64,000 nt of DNA from SFEL01 sp045603585 (GCA_045603585.1 JAZUMK010000027.1:62001-126000), one strand, 5' to 3'; shown: positions 25,793-33,780, counted from the stretch's first letter. The notes: a model not told the origin generated them from the letters alone. Numbers and translations are program-made.

Positions 25793-26065
25793 ATGAAGCT
25801 TTGGGGAATTATTCGCAAAAACGATAAAATACAGCGCCAGCACACCATAGAATATGAGGGCCTGACCCGTGACACTGCTTCTGATTGGGATGAACTCATC
25901 AGTCCTTTGTGTCAGGAGCTGGACCTTTCCCGTCCGCTGATGCTGAAAAAGCATCTGAAAGAAATAGAAGATTTTTCCAGGGTTGTATTTCTTCCATCGG
26001 ATTTTATCGATTCTGTGGACTTTGATAAATTTGAAATCGAAATATTTTATCCGAAGAAAAAGTAA
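25793..26065 (+). CDS. Conserved-looking small cytosolic protein, unknown
   Basis: 90 aa, acidic, no signal peptide or membrane span, ending in a basic YPKKK tail; mixed alpha/beta pattern (MKLWGIIRKNDKI, TIEYEG, ELDLSRPLMLKKHL, RVVFLPSDFID). I do not recognise the family. The start is ATG 25793 after GAAGGAG; a TTG at 25775 lies inside the SD/terminator and is rejected. It sits 17 bp after a strong terminator. Confidence 0.7.
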   Translation: MKLWGIIRKNDKIQRQHTIEYEGLTRDTASDWDELISPLCQELDLSRPLMLKKHLKEIEDFSRVVFLPSDFIDSVDFDKFEIEIFYPKKK

Positions 26066-26080
26066 ATTTTTCCCTGGTAT

Positions 26081-26125
26081 CCTTTTGCTTTAACCGTCAC
26101 ATGATAATCCCATCAAAGCAAAAGG
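26081..26125 (+). promoter_or_regulatory. Hairpin that can bury the SD of the DUF378 gene
   Basis: Perfect 11-bp inverted repeat CCTTTTGCTTT (26081-26091) / AAAGCAAAAGG (26115-26125) with a 23-nt loop. The right arm includes AAAGG of the AAAGGAG SD at 26121-26127. No T-run follows, so it is not a terminator. Confidence 0.6.
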
Positions 26126-26135
26126 AGCTTGTACA

Positions 26136-26345
26136 ATGGATACTCTTGCACTGATTCTCGTTATAATCGGCGCCCTCAACTGGGGTCTTATAGGTCTTTT
26201 CCAGTTTGACCTTGTTGCCAGTCTTTTCGGCGGCATGAGCGCCACATTCGCCCGTATCGTCTATACCCTGGTGGGTCTTGCAGGCGTATGGGGCATCACC
26301 CTGCTTTTCAGGCGGGACGGCATCAAACACCACGACGAACACTAA
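26136..26345 (+). CDS. DUF378 (YuzA-like) membrane protein
   Basis: 69 aa with two transmembrane helices. The family signature INWGLIG-type ALNWGLIGLFQFDLVA is present, as is the second helix VGLAGVWGITLLF, with a basic/His tail (RRDGIKHHDEH). DUF378 proteins have no known function. ATG follows AAAGGAG by 8 nt. It may be transcribed with the 90-aa gene 70 bp upstream or from its own start; a bidirectional terminator follows. Confidence 0.85.
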   Translation: MDTLALILVIIGALNWGLIGLFQFDLVASLFGGMSATFARIVYTLVGLAGVWGITLLFRRDGIKHHDEH

Positions 26346-26355
26346 TCCCCAATTA

Positions 26356-26386
26356 AAAAGCCGCAGAGCTGCATCTGCGGTTTTTT
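26356..26386 (+). terminator. Bidirectional terminator between DUF378 and the S41 protease
   Basis: CCGCAGA-GCTGCA-TCTGCGG followed by T6 on the plus strand and T5 on the minus strand, serving both converging genes. Confidence 0.88.
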
Positions 26387-26412
26387 ACATTTAAATCCTT
26401 ACATATTCAATA

Positions 26413-27618
26413 TTAATTGGCTTTGTCCAGATACTGCATTGCCTTCTGAAGCTGCGTATCTGCCTCTGCAGGTATTTCGGTTATTGCATAGGAAAGATAT
26501 TCTTCAGGCAGTTCAATGTATATGTCAGGGAATACGCCTTCTCCATGGATATTATTGCCATTCGGAGTGTAGTAGGCATCCGTGGTAAGCTTAAGCCATC
26601 CCCCTGTGGAGGATATCGGCATGGTGGTCTGTACGATGCCCTTGCCGAAGGTTTTTGTCCCGATTACCGCACCTATGCCGTTTTCCTGTACAGCCGCTGT
26701 GAGTATTTCGCTGGCAGATGCGGAATTTTCATTTACCAGTACAGCAACGGGAATCTCAATGGATTCCCCATTGGCCTCAAATATCTCCTCTTCTCTGGAA
26801 TCCCCATCTCCCACGCTCACTATACGCATGCCCCTGCCAAGAAGCTGATCGGCAATATCCACAACCAGATCCAGCGCTCCGCCGGGATTATTTCGAAGGT
26901 CTATTATGAGCGAGTTCATTCCTCCGCCGTTCAATTCGGCTATCGCCTCTTCAAATTCATCGGCACAGTTTCCGGTAAACATGCTTATGGCTATATAACC
27001 TATGTTTCCCTCGAGCATACGGTATCCCACATGCTTTACCGCAATGTTTCCCCCGGCAACGCTTATTTCAATGGTTTCATTTCCCCGCAAGAGAGTAAGA
27101 AGCACTCCCTCTTTTTCCTTTGCGTCTATGGCTGCACTCAGTTCCTCAAGGAGCATATTCGCAGTGGGCTCACCGTCAATATGGGTTATAATATCACCAA
27201 CTTTTATCCCAGCCGCCTCGGATGTACCTCCTTCGTATACCTCAAGCACCGCAGCACCAACAGCATCCGGCTGCCCCACCAGCAGCCCTATGCCGTAATA
27301 TTCCCCATTCATGGAGGAAAGGTGCTGCTGATATTCCTCTGCGGTATAATAGCAGGCATATGGATCTTCCAGCGTGCTGACCATACCTGAGGCCGCTCCT
27401 GCCACCAGCTCATCCCTTGAGGGCGCCCTTTCATAAAATTCATCCTCTATTTTGTCCGCCAGTTCATCCAGCGCTATAAGCTGGCTGTATTCCTTATATT
27501 CCCTTGCAGACATTATCACGGTATTTCCCACACCGCCCCGCATAAGCAATATGGTAGCGGCGCAGGAAAGCAGCGATGCCGCTATAACATAAACAATGAT
27601 TTTTGACCTGTATCTCAT
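26413..27618 (-). CDS. S41 family C-terminal processing protease
   Basis: 401-aa membrane-anchored, secreted serine protease. An N-terminal anchor (about residues 7-25) is followed by a helical segment, a PDZ domain (about 95-185: GIGLLVG, AAGIKVGDIITHIDGEP) and the S41 core with IDLRNNPGG, catalytic Ser301 in NENSASASE, and Lys326 in GTKTFGKG. Such CtpA/B-like enzymes process envelope or sporulation proteins. The start is ATG 27618, 10 nt after GGAGG; the frame is open 37 codons further up without an SD. A TAAAAT extended -10 lies about 45 bp upstream. Confidence 0.93.
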   Translation of the reverse strand: MRYRSKIIVYVIAASLLSCAATILLMRGGVGNTVIMSAREYKEYSQLIALDELADKIEDEFYERAPSRDELVAGAASGMVSTLEDPYACYYTAEEYQQHLSSMNGEYYGIGLLVGQPDAVGAAVLEVYEGGTSEAAGIKVGDIITHIDGEPTANMLLEELSAAIDAKEKEGVLLTLLRGNETIEISVAGGNIAVKHVGYRMLEGNIGYIAISMFTGNCADEFEEAIAELNGGGMNSLIIDLRNNPGGALDLVVDIADQLLGRGMRIVSVGDGDSREEEIFEANGESIEIPVAVLVNENSASASEILTAAVQENGIGAVIGTKTFGKGIVQTTMPISSTGGWLKLTTDAYYTPNGNNIHGEGVFPDIYIELPEEYLSYAITEIPAEADTQLQKAMQYLDKAN

Positions 27619-27695
27619 AAAATCCGCACCTCCCCGAGGACTATCTATTGTATGTTGGTTTTGCCTCGTATATTTTAGCAGTAAACAATTATGAT

Positions 27696-27728
27696 AAATA
27701 AAAAATGCGGGGGAAATACGCCCCCGCA
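27696..27728 (-). terminator. Terminator of the P-loop-like gene
   Basis: 8-bp GC stem TGCGGGGG / CCCCCGCA followed by T6 on the minus strand, 13 bp after the stop at 27742. Confidence 0.9.
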
Positions 27729-27741
27729 CAATTTATTAAAT

Positions 27742-28149
27742 TTACTCAGCCATATAGCCTTTAAGGTAATCAGGCACGCCATCGCCGCTCATAGCAACTA
27801 CGATCTCTATGCCCGCTTCAGCTGAAAACTCATCCAGCCTCTTGAACATTCCCGCAAGAACTTCCTCGGAACAGTCCACCATCTTGGTAAGGCCATCAAC
27901 AAATACCATTTCCAGGTCGAAATCCTGAGCGGCCACGCCTGCAATGAATCCCAGAAACATATCGGGAGTGTTTATTTTATAATGCCCCGCATCAATAAAG
28001 CGTATGGCATGCTTCAGCTCGAAGAGATACTGTCCCTCTGCGTCTATGAATACAACGCTGCCTTTGGTCTGATCCAGTGAGTCATTGGCCATCTGTATTA
28101 TGCGCTTTGAGTTGCCGGCTCCCTTTTCGCCGAAGATAACACGAACCAA
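27742..28149 (-). CDS. Small P-loop-like protein with an altered Walker A
   Basis: 135 aa. Starts VRVIFGEKGAGNSKR, which has the position and shape of a Walker A loop but with Asn where the catalytic Lys is expected (GxxGxGNS). VVFIDAEGQYLF and DLEMVFVDGLTKM look like hydrophobic strands ending in Asp. Clostridial relatives (from memory) carry an intact GKT, so this copy may have lost ATP hydrolysis; unverified. The start is TTG 28149, 9 nt after GGAGG; the ATG at 28209 lies in the -10 region and is rejected. Function unknown. Confidence 0.72.
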   Translation of the reverse strand: MVRVIFGEKGAGNSKRIIQMANDSLDQTKGSVVFIDAEGQYLFELKHAIRFIDAGHYKINTPDMFLGFIAGVAAQDFDLEMVFVDGLTKMVDCSEEVLAGMFKRLDEFSAEAGIEIVVAMSGDGVPDYLKGYMAE

Positions 28150-28207
28150 TTTGAGTGTCCTCCATATGCAGTATTGTGGCAGGAGGCTATTCCTATCCAC
28201 TATGTAC

Positions 28208-28237
28208 ATTATAACCGTAAATGCGCCGGGGAATCAA
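28208..28237 (-). promoter_or_regulatory. Promoter of the P-loop-like gene
   Basis: TTGATT-18-TATAAT; the spacer overlaps the hairpin at 28219-28253 that ends metK. Confidence 0.7.
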
Positions 28238-28253
28238 CCGACCCGGCGCATTT
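28219..28253 (-). terminator. Strong hairpin downstream of metK
   Basis: Perfect 12-bp stem AAATGCGCCGGG / CCCGGCGCATTT, 31 bp after the metK stop. The minus-strand T-tract is only TTT; the plus-strand side has T5, so termination on the metK side is plausible but not certain. Confidence 0.6.
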
Positions 28254-28283
28254 TTACAAAACATTTCAGATTATAGTTATAAA

Positions 28284-29453
28284 CTATGCATTTTTCAGCT
28301 GTTCAGCCAGATCCATACACTCCCAGGGCAGGTCTATGTCGTTTCTTCCAAAGTGACCGTATGCGGCTGTACCGGAATAAATGGGAGCCCTGAGGCCAAG
28401 GCGTTCAATTATAGCCTCAGGCCGCAGATCCATGTACTTTACTATCCTGTCTGCAATTTCGCCGTCAGGGATTATGCCTGTGCCAAAGGTATCCACCATT
28501 ACAGATACCGGCCGTGCAACACCTATTGCGTAGGCAAGCTGTATTTCACAACGCCTTGCAAGGCCTGCCGCAACAACATTCTTTGCCGCATAGCGTGCGG
28601 CGTATGCTGCGCTGCGGTCAACCTTTGTGGGGTCCTTGCCGGAAAAGGCTCCGCCGCCATGGCGTGCATATCCGCCATAGGTATCCACGATGATCTTACG
28701 GCCGGTAAGACCGCTGTCGCCATGGGGACCGCCGATAACAAAGCGGCCGGTGGGGTTGACGAATATGCGGATTTCACCGTCCACGTATTCTTCGGGTATG
28801 GTGGGCAAAATTACCTTATTTATGATATCCTCCCTTATCTGCTCAAGGGATACGTCGGGATCATGCTGGGCAGAAATAACCACCGTATCCACCCTAACAG
28901 GCCTGTCACCGTCATATTCCACAGTAACCTGGCTCTTTCCGTCCGGACGAAGATATGGTATCTCTCCGCTCCTGCGAACCTCTGCGAGCTTACGGGTAAG
29001 GCTGTGTGCCAAAGATATGGGCAAAGGCATAAGCTCAGCGGTTTCATCACAGGCATAGCCAAACATCATACCCTGATCTCCTGCGCCGGTAGCAAAGCGG
29101 GATTCCTCCCCCTCCTTAGCCTCTACGGACTTATCAACGCCCATGGCGATATCGGGAGACTGCATGCCGATAGCGGTAATAATGGTAAGGCTGCTGCAAT
29201 CAAAACCGTATTCGGGCTTGTCATAGCCAATGCGGGCAATGGTCTTCTTCGCTATATCCGCCACGTCAATTTTGGCAGAAGTGCTGATTTCGCCCATGAT
29301 AAGCAGTGTGCCTGTTGCGGCAGAGCATTCGCAGGCAACGCGGCCTGCTGGATCCTGAGCAAGTATTGCATCAAGAACAGCATCGGATATGCAATCGCAC
29401 AGCTTATCGGGATGTCCTTCGGTAACAGACTCTGAGGTAAAGAGTTTTTTCAT
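28284..29453 (-). CDS. metK: S-adenosylmethionine synthetase
   Basis: 389 aa; makes SAM from methionine and ATP. Seen: TSESVTEGHPDK at the N-terminus, GAGDQGMMFGYA, the P-loop-like GGGAFSGKDPTKVDRS and the YAARY helix; ends with a short helical tail. The start is ATG 29453, 11 nt after GGAGG; upstream in-frame codons lie in the leader. A SAM riboswitch with terminator precedes it, so its product represses it. Confidence 0.97.
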   Translation of the reverse strand: MKKLFTSESVTEGHPDKLCDCISDAVLDAILAQDPAGRVACECSAATGTLLIMGEISTSAKIDVADIAKKTIARIGYDKPEYGFDCSSLTIITAIGMQSPDIAMGVDKSVEAKEGEESRFATGAGDQGMMFGYACDETAELMPLPISLAHSLTRKLAEVRRSGEIPYLRPDGKSQVTVEYDGDRPVRVDTVVISAQHDPDVSLEQIREDIINKVILPTIPEEYVDGEIRIFVNPTGRFVIGGPHGDSGLTGRKIIVDTYGGYARHGGGAFSGKDPTKVDRSAAYAARYAAKNVVAAGLARRCEIQLAYAIGVARPVSVMVDTFGTGIIPDGEIADRIVKYMDLRPEAIIERLGLRAPIYSGTAAYGHFGRNDIDLPWECMDLAEQLKNA

Positions 29454-29469
29454 TTGTATAGTTTCCTCC

Positions 29470-29636
29470 AAAATAAAGTAAAACCTCATGCACAGATGAG
29501 GTCAGCTTGCTTCTTCGCTCATCTCTCAGCGCAAATACGCTGCCGGAATTGGCACCTTACCCACTCGGGGCAGGTTGTCGGGTTTCATAGGGCCGGTCCC
29601 TCAACCACTCTTGATAAGGCATATTCGGTTTTCTGA
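29470..29636 (-). promoter_or_regulatory. SAM-I (S-box) riboswitch and terminator upstream of metK
   Basis: Minus strand. Aptamer (about 29518-29618) reads CTTATCAAGAGTGGTTGAGG, GGCCCTATGAAACCCGACAACC-type core (in parts: GGCCCTATGAAACCC, GGTGCCAATTCC) and the GAGAGATGAG P1 strand: all hallmark S-box blocks. Downstream CCTCATC / ATGAGG (29484-29502) followed by TTTTACTTTATTTT is the terminator. High SAM should stop transcription before metK. Confidence 0.96.
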
Positions 29637-29642
29637 TGTTGA

Positions 29643-29671
29643 ATTGTATCACAGGCACCCCGTTGCGTCAA
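29643..29671 (-). promoter_or_regulatory. Promoter of the metK S-box leader
   Basis: TTGACG-17-TACAAT on the minus strand; overlaps the divergent promoter at 29663-29691. Confidence 0.82.
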
Positions 29672-29691
29672 TAGTGATGTTAAGTTATAAT
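29663..29691 (+). promoter_or_regulatory. Promoter of the TtcA-like gene
   Basis: TTGCGT-17-TATAAT on the plus strand. Its -35 overlaps the -35 of the metK promoter on the other strand, so both cannot be occupied at once. Confidence 0.72.
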
Positions 29692-29721
29692 AAATAGTCA
29701 ATATTTATTGCGAGGTATAGT

Positions 29722-30483
29722 ATGAAAAGAGTACTTGGCTGCATACGCCGCGCCGATGAACGATACAATATGATACGCCCCGGAGACAAGATATGTGTAG
29801 GAGTATCCGGCGGTAAAGACAGCCTGCTGCTTATGTACGGCCTTAAGCTGTATCAGATGTTTTCCAAGGTTCCCTATGAGCTTACGGCGGTCTTGCTGGA
29901 TCTTGGCATATCCGATCAGGATTATACCCCCGTTGCAGATTACGCCGAGTCCATCGGTGTCCCCTTTGAAATACTTAAAACCGATATAGGCGATGTTGTT
30001 TTCAACGTACGCAAAGAGTCCAATCCCTGCGCCCTCTGCGCCAAATTCCGCCGCGGCGCCCTCAACGACTATGCCCACCAGCACGGCTGCAATCTGGTTG
30101 CTCTGGGTCACAACAGGGACGACGTTATCGAAACCTTCTTTCTCAGCCTTTTGTACGAAAGCCGCCTTAACACGTTTGGTCCCGTTACCTACCTTGATCG
30201 TCAGGAGGTGACCGTAATACGTCCTTTGGTATTCCTTCCTGAAAAATACGCCCTATCCGTTGCAAAAAAGCTGGAGCTGCCCATCTGCAAGCCCAACTGC
30301 CCCGTTGCAGGCTATACCAAGCGGGAGGATATGAAGCAGATAATCAAGTATCTGACCTCAATAGTTCCCGATCCCGAAACCCGCATTATGAACGCAATTG
30401 CAGATACCCATAAATACGGCATGTGGGACAGGCTGAGGCTTCCTCCAAGAGAACTGGAGAAAAATGATGGAAATAACGCTTAG
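29722..30483 (+). CDS. TtcA-like tRNA thiolation enzyme (PP-loop ATPase)
   Basis: 253 aa of the TtcA/TtuA family, which adenylates and thiolates tRNA bases (2-thiocytidine or 2-thiouridine). Seen: PP-loop SGGKDS at residues 29-34, CALC (a CxxC pair near residue 105), GHNRDDVIET and a third Cys in KPNCPVAGYTKRE, compatible with a [4Fe-4S] cluster held by three Cys. No N- or C-terminal zinc fingers of the TtuA type are seen, so TtcA-like is the better name; the target base is not shown. It overlaps the DUF1294 gene. Confidence 0.88.
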   Translation: MKRVLGCIRRADERYNMIRPGDKICVGVSGGKDSLLLMYGLKLYQMFSKVPYELTAVLLDLGISDQDYTPVADYAESIGVPFEILKTDIGDVVFNVRKESNPCALCAKFRRGALNDYAHQHGCNLVALGHNRDDVIETFFLSLLYESRLNTFGPVTYLDRQEVTVIRPLVFLPEKYALSVAKKLELPICKPNCPVAGYTKREDMKQIIKYLTSIVPDPETRIMNAIADTHKYGMWDRLRLPPRELEKNDGNNA

Positions 30484-30739
30484 TTCCCTGTTGATCATCA
30501 TTTGCGGCATGTCTCTGGTATTGTTTGCCGCAATGGGAATAGACAAATCCCTTGCCAAGCGGGGCGCATGGCGCATCCCGGAAAAAACGCTGTTTGCGCT
30601 GGCTGTATTCGGCGGCGCGTTGGGCGGCATAGTCGGCATGTATACGTTTCGCCACAAAACCAAACACACCACATTCAAAGTCGGCATGCCTTTAATGCTG
30701 GCAGTGAATATTGCAGCGGTGATCTACCTAATAAAATAG
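30467..30739 (+). CDS. DUF1294 membrane protein
   Basis: 90 aa with three membrane segments and the DUF1294 signature: AMGIDKSLAKRGAWRIPE, GGALGGIVGMYTFRHKT and a C-terminal GMPLMLAVNI. Function unknown. Two ATGs in a row (30464, 30467); the second is 7 nt from GGAG, which lies inside the end of the TtcA-like gene. It overlaps that gene by 17 bp, so translation is probably coupled. Confidence 0.85.
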   Translation: MEITLSSLLIIICGMSLVLFAAMGIDKSLAKRGAWRIPEKTLFALAVFGGALGGIVGMYTFRHKTKHTTFKVGMPLMLAVNIAAVIYLIK

Positions 30740-31249
30740 CTAACCTTTGCCAAATCGGCGGTTGTAATTGGTTATCCAGTCAGCCGCCGTTTTTATATTG
30801 TCAGCAGATACGTAATCTCCGCCGCTTTCCAACAGCTCTATAGTATCCTGCTCTTTGCCCTCCTCCTTCAGCCGCTTTAGTACCCCGCTCATAAGCAGCC
30901 TGTGTACGGGGTTCAGTTTTTCCATATCAAAGATACCCCTTGCGTAAAACACCTTTATCCTCGGATCCGTTATGCCGGTCTTTTGTTTTATCTCTTTTGC
31001 AATGTCATCAGTATCCGGGGTTATCCCCACAGCGCACGTCCCAACAATATGATATCTCACGGCAGCTCTGTTATATCCCCTTATTCTTCCCTGCAGCACC
31101 CATCCAAGATAAAACACCCGGTCATTCAGTCTCAGCCTGCCTCCCGCCTCATTGAGCGCAAAAGCAGGCAGCCCCGTAATATCGGATATCATCTCCGAAT
31201 ATCGCCGGGTACTGCCTGTATTTGTAAGGTATACTATTGCTTTTATCAC
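30740..31249 (-). CDS. Flavodoxin-like domain protein
   Basis: 169 aa. The N-terminus IKAIVYLTNTGSTRRYSE is a flavodoxin phosphate loop (TNTGST) following a beta strand; GWVLQGRIRGY and VGTCAVG fit the flavin-binding strands. Resembles the clostridial flavodoxin-like proteins related to protoporphyrinogen oxidase-type domains, but no partner is visible. Start is GTG 31249 with GGGAG 7 nt upstream. Its stop is directly next to the stop of the converging DUF1294 gene. It may be co-transcribed with thyA-dfr, 50 bp upstream. Confidence 0.75.
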   Translation of the reverse strand: MIKAIVYLTNTGSTRRYSEMISDITGLPAFALNEAGGRLRLNDRVFYLGWVLQGRIRGYNRAAVRYHIVGTCAVGITPDTDDIAKEIKQKTGITDPRIKVFYARGIFDMEKLNPVHRLLMSGVLKRLKEEGKEQDTIELLESGGDYVSADNIKTAADWITNYNRRFGKG

Positions 31250-31299
31250 GTTCCTTCTCCCAATGGAGCCGCCCCCATCGGTTCCGGATATGTTGTTAT

Positions 31300-31797
31300 T
31301 TATTGCTCAGCCCTGTCGTTTCTTACATATTCTCTGAACTGAAACCTAAGCCCCTCATGCTCCTTCCACTCCGAAGCATCCGCAAGGGTCCATTCTTGCA
31401 TCTGCTCAATATTTGGAAAATACCTGTCCGCTTCGGCTTCTGCATCCACCATTGTGATGTAAGCCCTGCTGCAATAAGGAAGCAATGCTCTGTATATGGC
31501 CTCGCCGCCTATTACAAAGGCATTCTCCTCCCCATTGATAAGTTCCAGCAGCTCTTCTATTGAGGAAACATGCTCTGCTCCTTCAACGGAAAAATCACAG
31601 CTTCTGCTGAATACAATATTGCGCCTGTTTTTCAGCGGCCTGCCTCCGGGTAAAGACTCAAGCGTCTTTCTGCCCATTATTACGGTATTTCCGCTGGTGG
31701 TGCTGCGGAAAAAGGCCATATCTTCAGGTATGCTGAACAGCAGTCCCCCATCTCTGCCTATTCCGTAGTTTTTGCTGACTGCAACAATGATATTCAT
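31300..31797 (-). CDS. folA: Dihydrofolate reductase
   Basis: 165 aa; reduces dihydrofolate to THF with NADPH. Seen: IIVAVSKNYGIGRDGGLL at the N-terminus, SIPEDMAFFRSTTSGN with the acidic substrate-binding residue, VIMGRKTLESLP and FVIGGEAIYRALL. The usual LPW after the glycine loop is LFS here, a common clostridial variation. It starts 2 bp after the thyA stop, so the two are co-translated; together they close the thymidylate cycle. Confidence 0.94.
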   Translation of the reverse strand: MNIIVAVSKNYGIGRDGGLLFSIPEDMAFFRSTTSGNTVIMGRKTLESLPGGRPLKNRRNIVFSRSCDFSVEGAEHVSSIEELLELINGEENAFVIGGEAIYRALLPYCSRAYITMVDAEAEADRYFPNIEQMQEWTLADASEWKEHEGLRFQFREYVRNDRAEQ

Positions 31798-31799
31798 TT

Positions 31800-32630
31800 T
31801 TACACCGCCACGGGAATTTTGCCTATGGAACCATGGGATTCATAGTTTTCCAAAGCAAAACTATCCACAGTAAACTTGTAGAAATCGTCAATACTCTTAT
31901 CCATTACAAACCGGGGAGCATCCATTGGTTCACGCTTGAGCATTTCCTCCACAAGGGGAACATGCCTGTCGTAAATGTGGGCGTCTGCGATCACATGCAG
32001 CAGCGTACCTGCCTTAAGGCCGCTTACCTGAGCCATCATATGAACAAGCACTGCGTACTGACATACATTCCAGTTATTGGCAACCAGCATGTCCTGAGAA
32101 CGCTGATTGAGTATGGCGTTGAGCCTGTCGCCGGATACATTAAAGGTCATGCTGTATGCGCAGGGATACAGATGCATGTCCATAAGGTCGGAGTGATTAT
32201 AAATGTTGCTCATTATGCGGCGGGAAGCGGGATTATTCTTCAGATCGTAGAGAATCCTGTCCACCTGATCCATTTCGCCCTCTTTATAGCGATGTTTTAC
32301 GCCCAGCTGATAGCCGTAGGCCTTTCCTATGCTGCCGCTTTCATCTGCCCATGCATCCCAGATATGGCTGTTGAGATCATTTACATTGTTTGATTTCTTC
32401 TGCCATATCCAAAGCAGCTCATCCACGGCGTTTTTAAAGCCGGTTTTTCTAAGGGTCATTATGGGGAATTCTTCTGAAAGATCATACCTGTTGGTAAGGC
32501 CAAACATCTTTACGGTATGTGCAGGCGCGCCGTCCTCCCAGCGGGGGCGAACATCCCTGTCGGTATCCCAAACTCCTTCGGTTATTATCTTTTTGCAGTT
32601 ATCCATAAAAATCAGGTCAGCCTTGCTCAT
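31800..32630 (-). CDS. thyA: Thymidylate synthase ThyA (Bacillus ThyA/phage-type branch)
   Basis: 276 aa; methylates dUMP with methylene-THF. Seen: APAHTVKMFG, ELLWIWQKKSNNVNDLN, KAYGYQLG, NNPASRRIM and the nucleophile Cys157 in YPCAYSMTF, then NQRSQDMLVANNWN and DAHIYDRHV. The PCAYS (no His after Cys) and the LWIWQ segment resemble the Bacillus subtilis ThyA/phi3T branch rather than E. coli ThyA. Operon with folA (2 bp) and its own promoter at 32686. Confidence 0.93.
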   Translation of the reverse strand: MSKADLIFMDNCKKIITEGVWDTDRDVRPRWEDGAPAHTVKMFGLTNRYDLSEEFPIMTLRKTGFKNAVDELLWIWQKKSNNVNDLNSHIWDAWADESGSIGKAYGYQLGVKHRYKEGEMDQVDRILYDLKNNPASRRIMSNIYNHSDLMDMHLYPCAYSMTFNVSGDRLNAILNQRSQDMLVANNWNVCQYAVLVHMMAQVSGLKAGTLLHVIADAHIYDRHVPLVEEMLKREPMDAPRFVMDKSIDDFYKFTVDSFALENYESHGSIGKIPVAV

Positions 32631-32685
32631 ATTGTCTCCCCTTTATTCAAAAATATAAATTGCACAGATTTGTTCATTTTTAATT

Positions 32686-32714
32686 ATTTTACCAGTAATT
32701 ATTACCAATCGCAA
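32686..32714 (-). promoter_or_regulatory. Promoter of thyA-folA
   Basis: TTGCGA-17-TAAAAT with TGG before the -10; directly downstream of the terminator at 32714-32754. Confidence 0.75.
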
Positions 32715-32754
32715 ACAAAAAATAGACTTGCTTATGTTATCGCAGGTCTATTTT
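32714..32754 (-). terminator. Terminator of the RluA-family gene
   Basis: 13-nt arms AAAATAGACCTGC / GCAAGTCTATTTT with one mismatch, then T6; the left arm overlaps the stop codon region. Confidence 0.85.
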
Positions 32755-33635
32755 TGCAATAGTTTCATCATATCATCCGGCATAGGCGATATCAGATGTA
32801 TCTCTTCGCCTGTGACAGGATGCGTCAGCCGCAATTCATAAGAATGCAATGCTGGGCGCGAAATATCCGTGTGTTCCTCTCCATACAGCCAATCCCCAGC
32901 CAAAGGATAGCCCACAGCCGCCATATGGAGCCTCAGCTGATGAGTGCGCCCGGTATGGGGGATCAGCCTCAGCAAAGTATAATTTTCGTATGTTCCAAGC
33001 GTACGGTATTCCGTGAGCGATGGAGCCCCGTCTGCCCTTACGGCATGTTTGTATGTGGATCCTTGCTCCATACCTATGGGCAGCTCTATGCGCCCCTCAG
33101 CCGGGGATACATGCCCTACGGCTATACCGAGATACTCCCTGCGGAAATGCTCCGTATGCAGCATCCTTTTAAGCCGCTCGTGCATATATCCGCTTTTGGC
33201 AACCGTCATAAGACCTGTCGTTCCCCTGTCCAGCCTGCTGACCGGATGAAAATTCTCTCCGGCAGGAAAACTTGCGGCAAAAGCATTTTCAAGGGTAAGC
33301 TCATTTGGATCCCGGGTGGATTGATGCACAGCCATACCCGCCGCCTTATCTATTACCGCAAGATATTCATCCTGCCATGGTATTGACAGTCCTGCTGCCA
33401 TAGGAACTGCTCTGGGATAATTCTCCGGGTCGCCAATTTCCGCAGCAAGAATATCCCCTTCCTTCACCACGGCCGTGGTATATACCTTCTGGCCGTTCAG
33501 CATGATCCCCATAGGCCTGCGCTTCAATCGTGATATAAAAGAATCCGACATGGCAAATTGATTTTTGAGCAAGGCTTCCACCCTGCGGCCGGCAAGCTCG
33601 GGAGTAATTACAGCTGTCATCCTCTGCACAGCCAT
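32748..33635 (-). CDS. RluA-family pseudouridine synthase
   Basis: 295 aa. An N-terminal S4-like RNA-binding region (about 12-65) precedes the catalytic domain with Asp136 in HPVSRLDRGTTGLM, RREYLGIAVG and HTGRTHQLRLHM. It isomerises uridine in rRNA or tRNA; the exact site cannot be read from sequence. The SD AAGGAGG is very close to ATG 33635; an in-frame ATG at 33620 is an alternative. Single gene with its own promoter and terminator. A second family member (RluD-like) lies at 54033. Confidence 0.92.
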   Translation of the reverse strand: MAVQRMTAVITPELAGRRVEALLKNQFAMSDSFISRLKRRPMGIMLNGQKVYTTAVVKEGDILAAEIGDPENYPRAVPMAAGLSIPWQDEYLAVIDKAAGMAVHQSTRDPNELTLENAFAASFPAGENFHPVSRLDRGTTGLMTVAKSGYMHERLKRMLHTEHFRREYLGIAVGHVSPAEGRIELPIGMEQGSTYKHAVRADGAPSLTEYRTLGTYENYTLLRLIPHTGRTHQLRLHMAAVGYPLAGDWLYGEEHTDISRPALHSYELRLTHPVTGEEIHLISPMPDDMMKLLQK

Positions 33636-33662
33636 GCCCTCCTTCCTTTATTGCTGAATTAG

Positions 33663-33692
33663 ATTATACTCTGATTTGAGATATCCCTTCAA
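33663..33692 (-). promoter_or_regulatory. Promoter of the RluA-family gene
   Basis: TTGAAG-18-TATAAT, 28 bp before the ATG. Confidence 0.75.
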
Positions 33693-33737
33693 CCAAACTT
33701 ATCAAAAAAATATATCATGATTTTTTATTAAAAGGGG

Positions 33738-33766
33738 TTGCAATTATGCCGCACAGGCTGTATAAT
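33738..33766 (+). promoter_or_regulatory. Promoter of tRNA-Asn
   Basis: TTGCAA-17-TATAAT, ending 14 bp before the tRNA. Confidence 0.85.
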
Positions 33767-33780
33767 AACACTCGTGCCGT

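Noticed and set aside
24044..25954. Long minus-strand frame opposite the zinc-ribbon/SH3b gene (636 codons)
   Set aside because: Antisense artefact of C-ending codons; glycine-rich, no motif and no SD.
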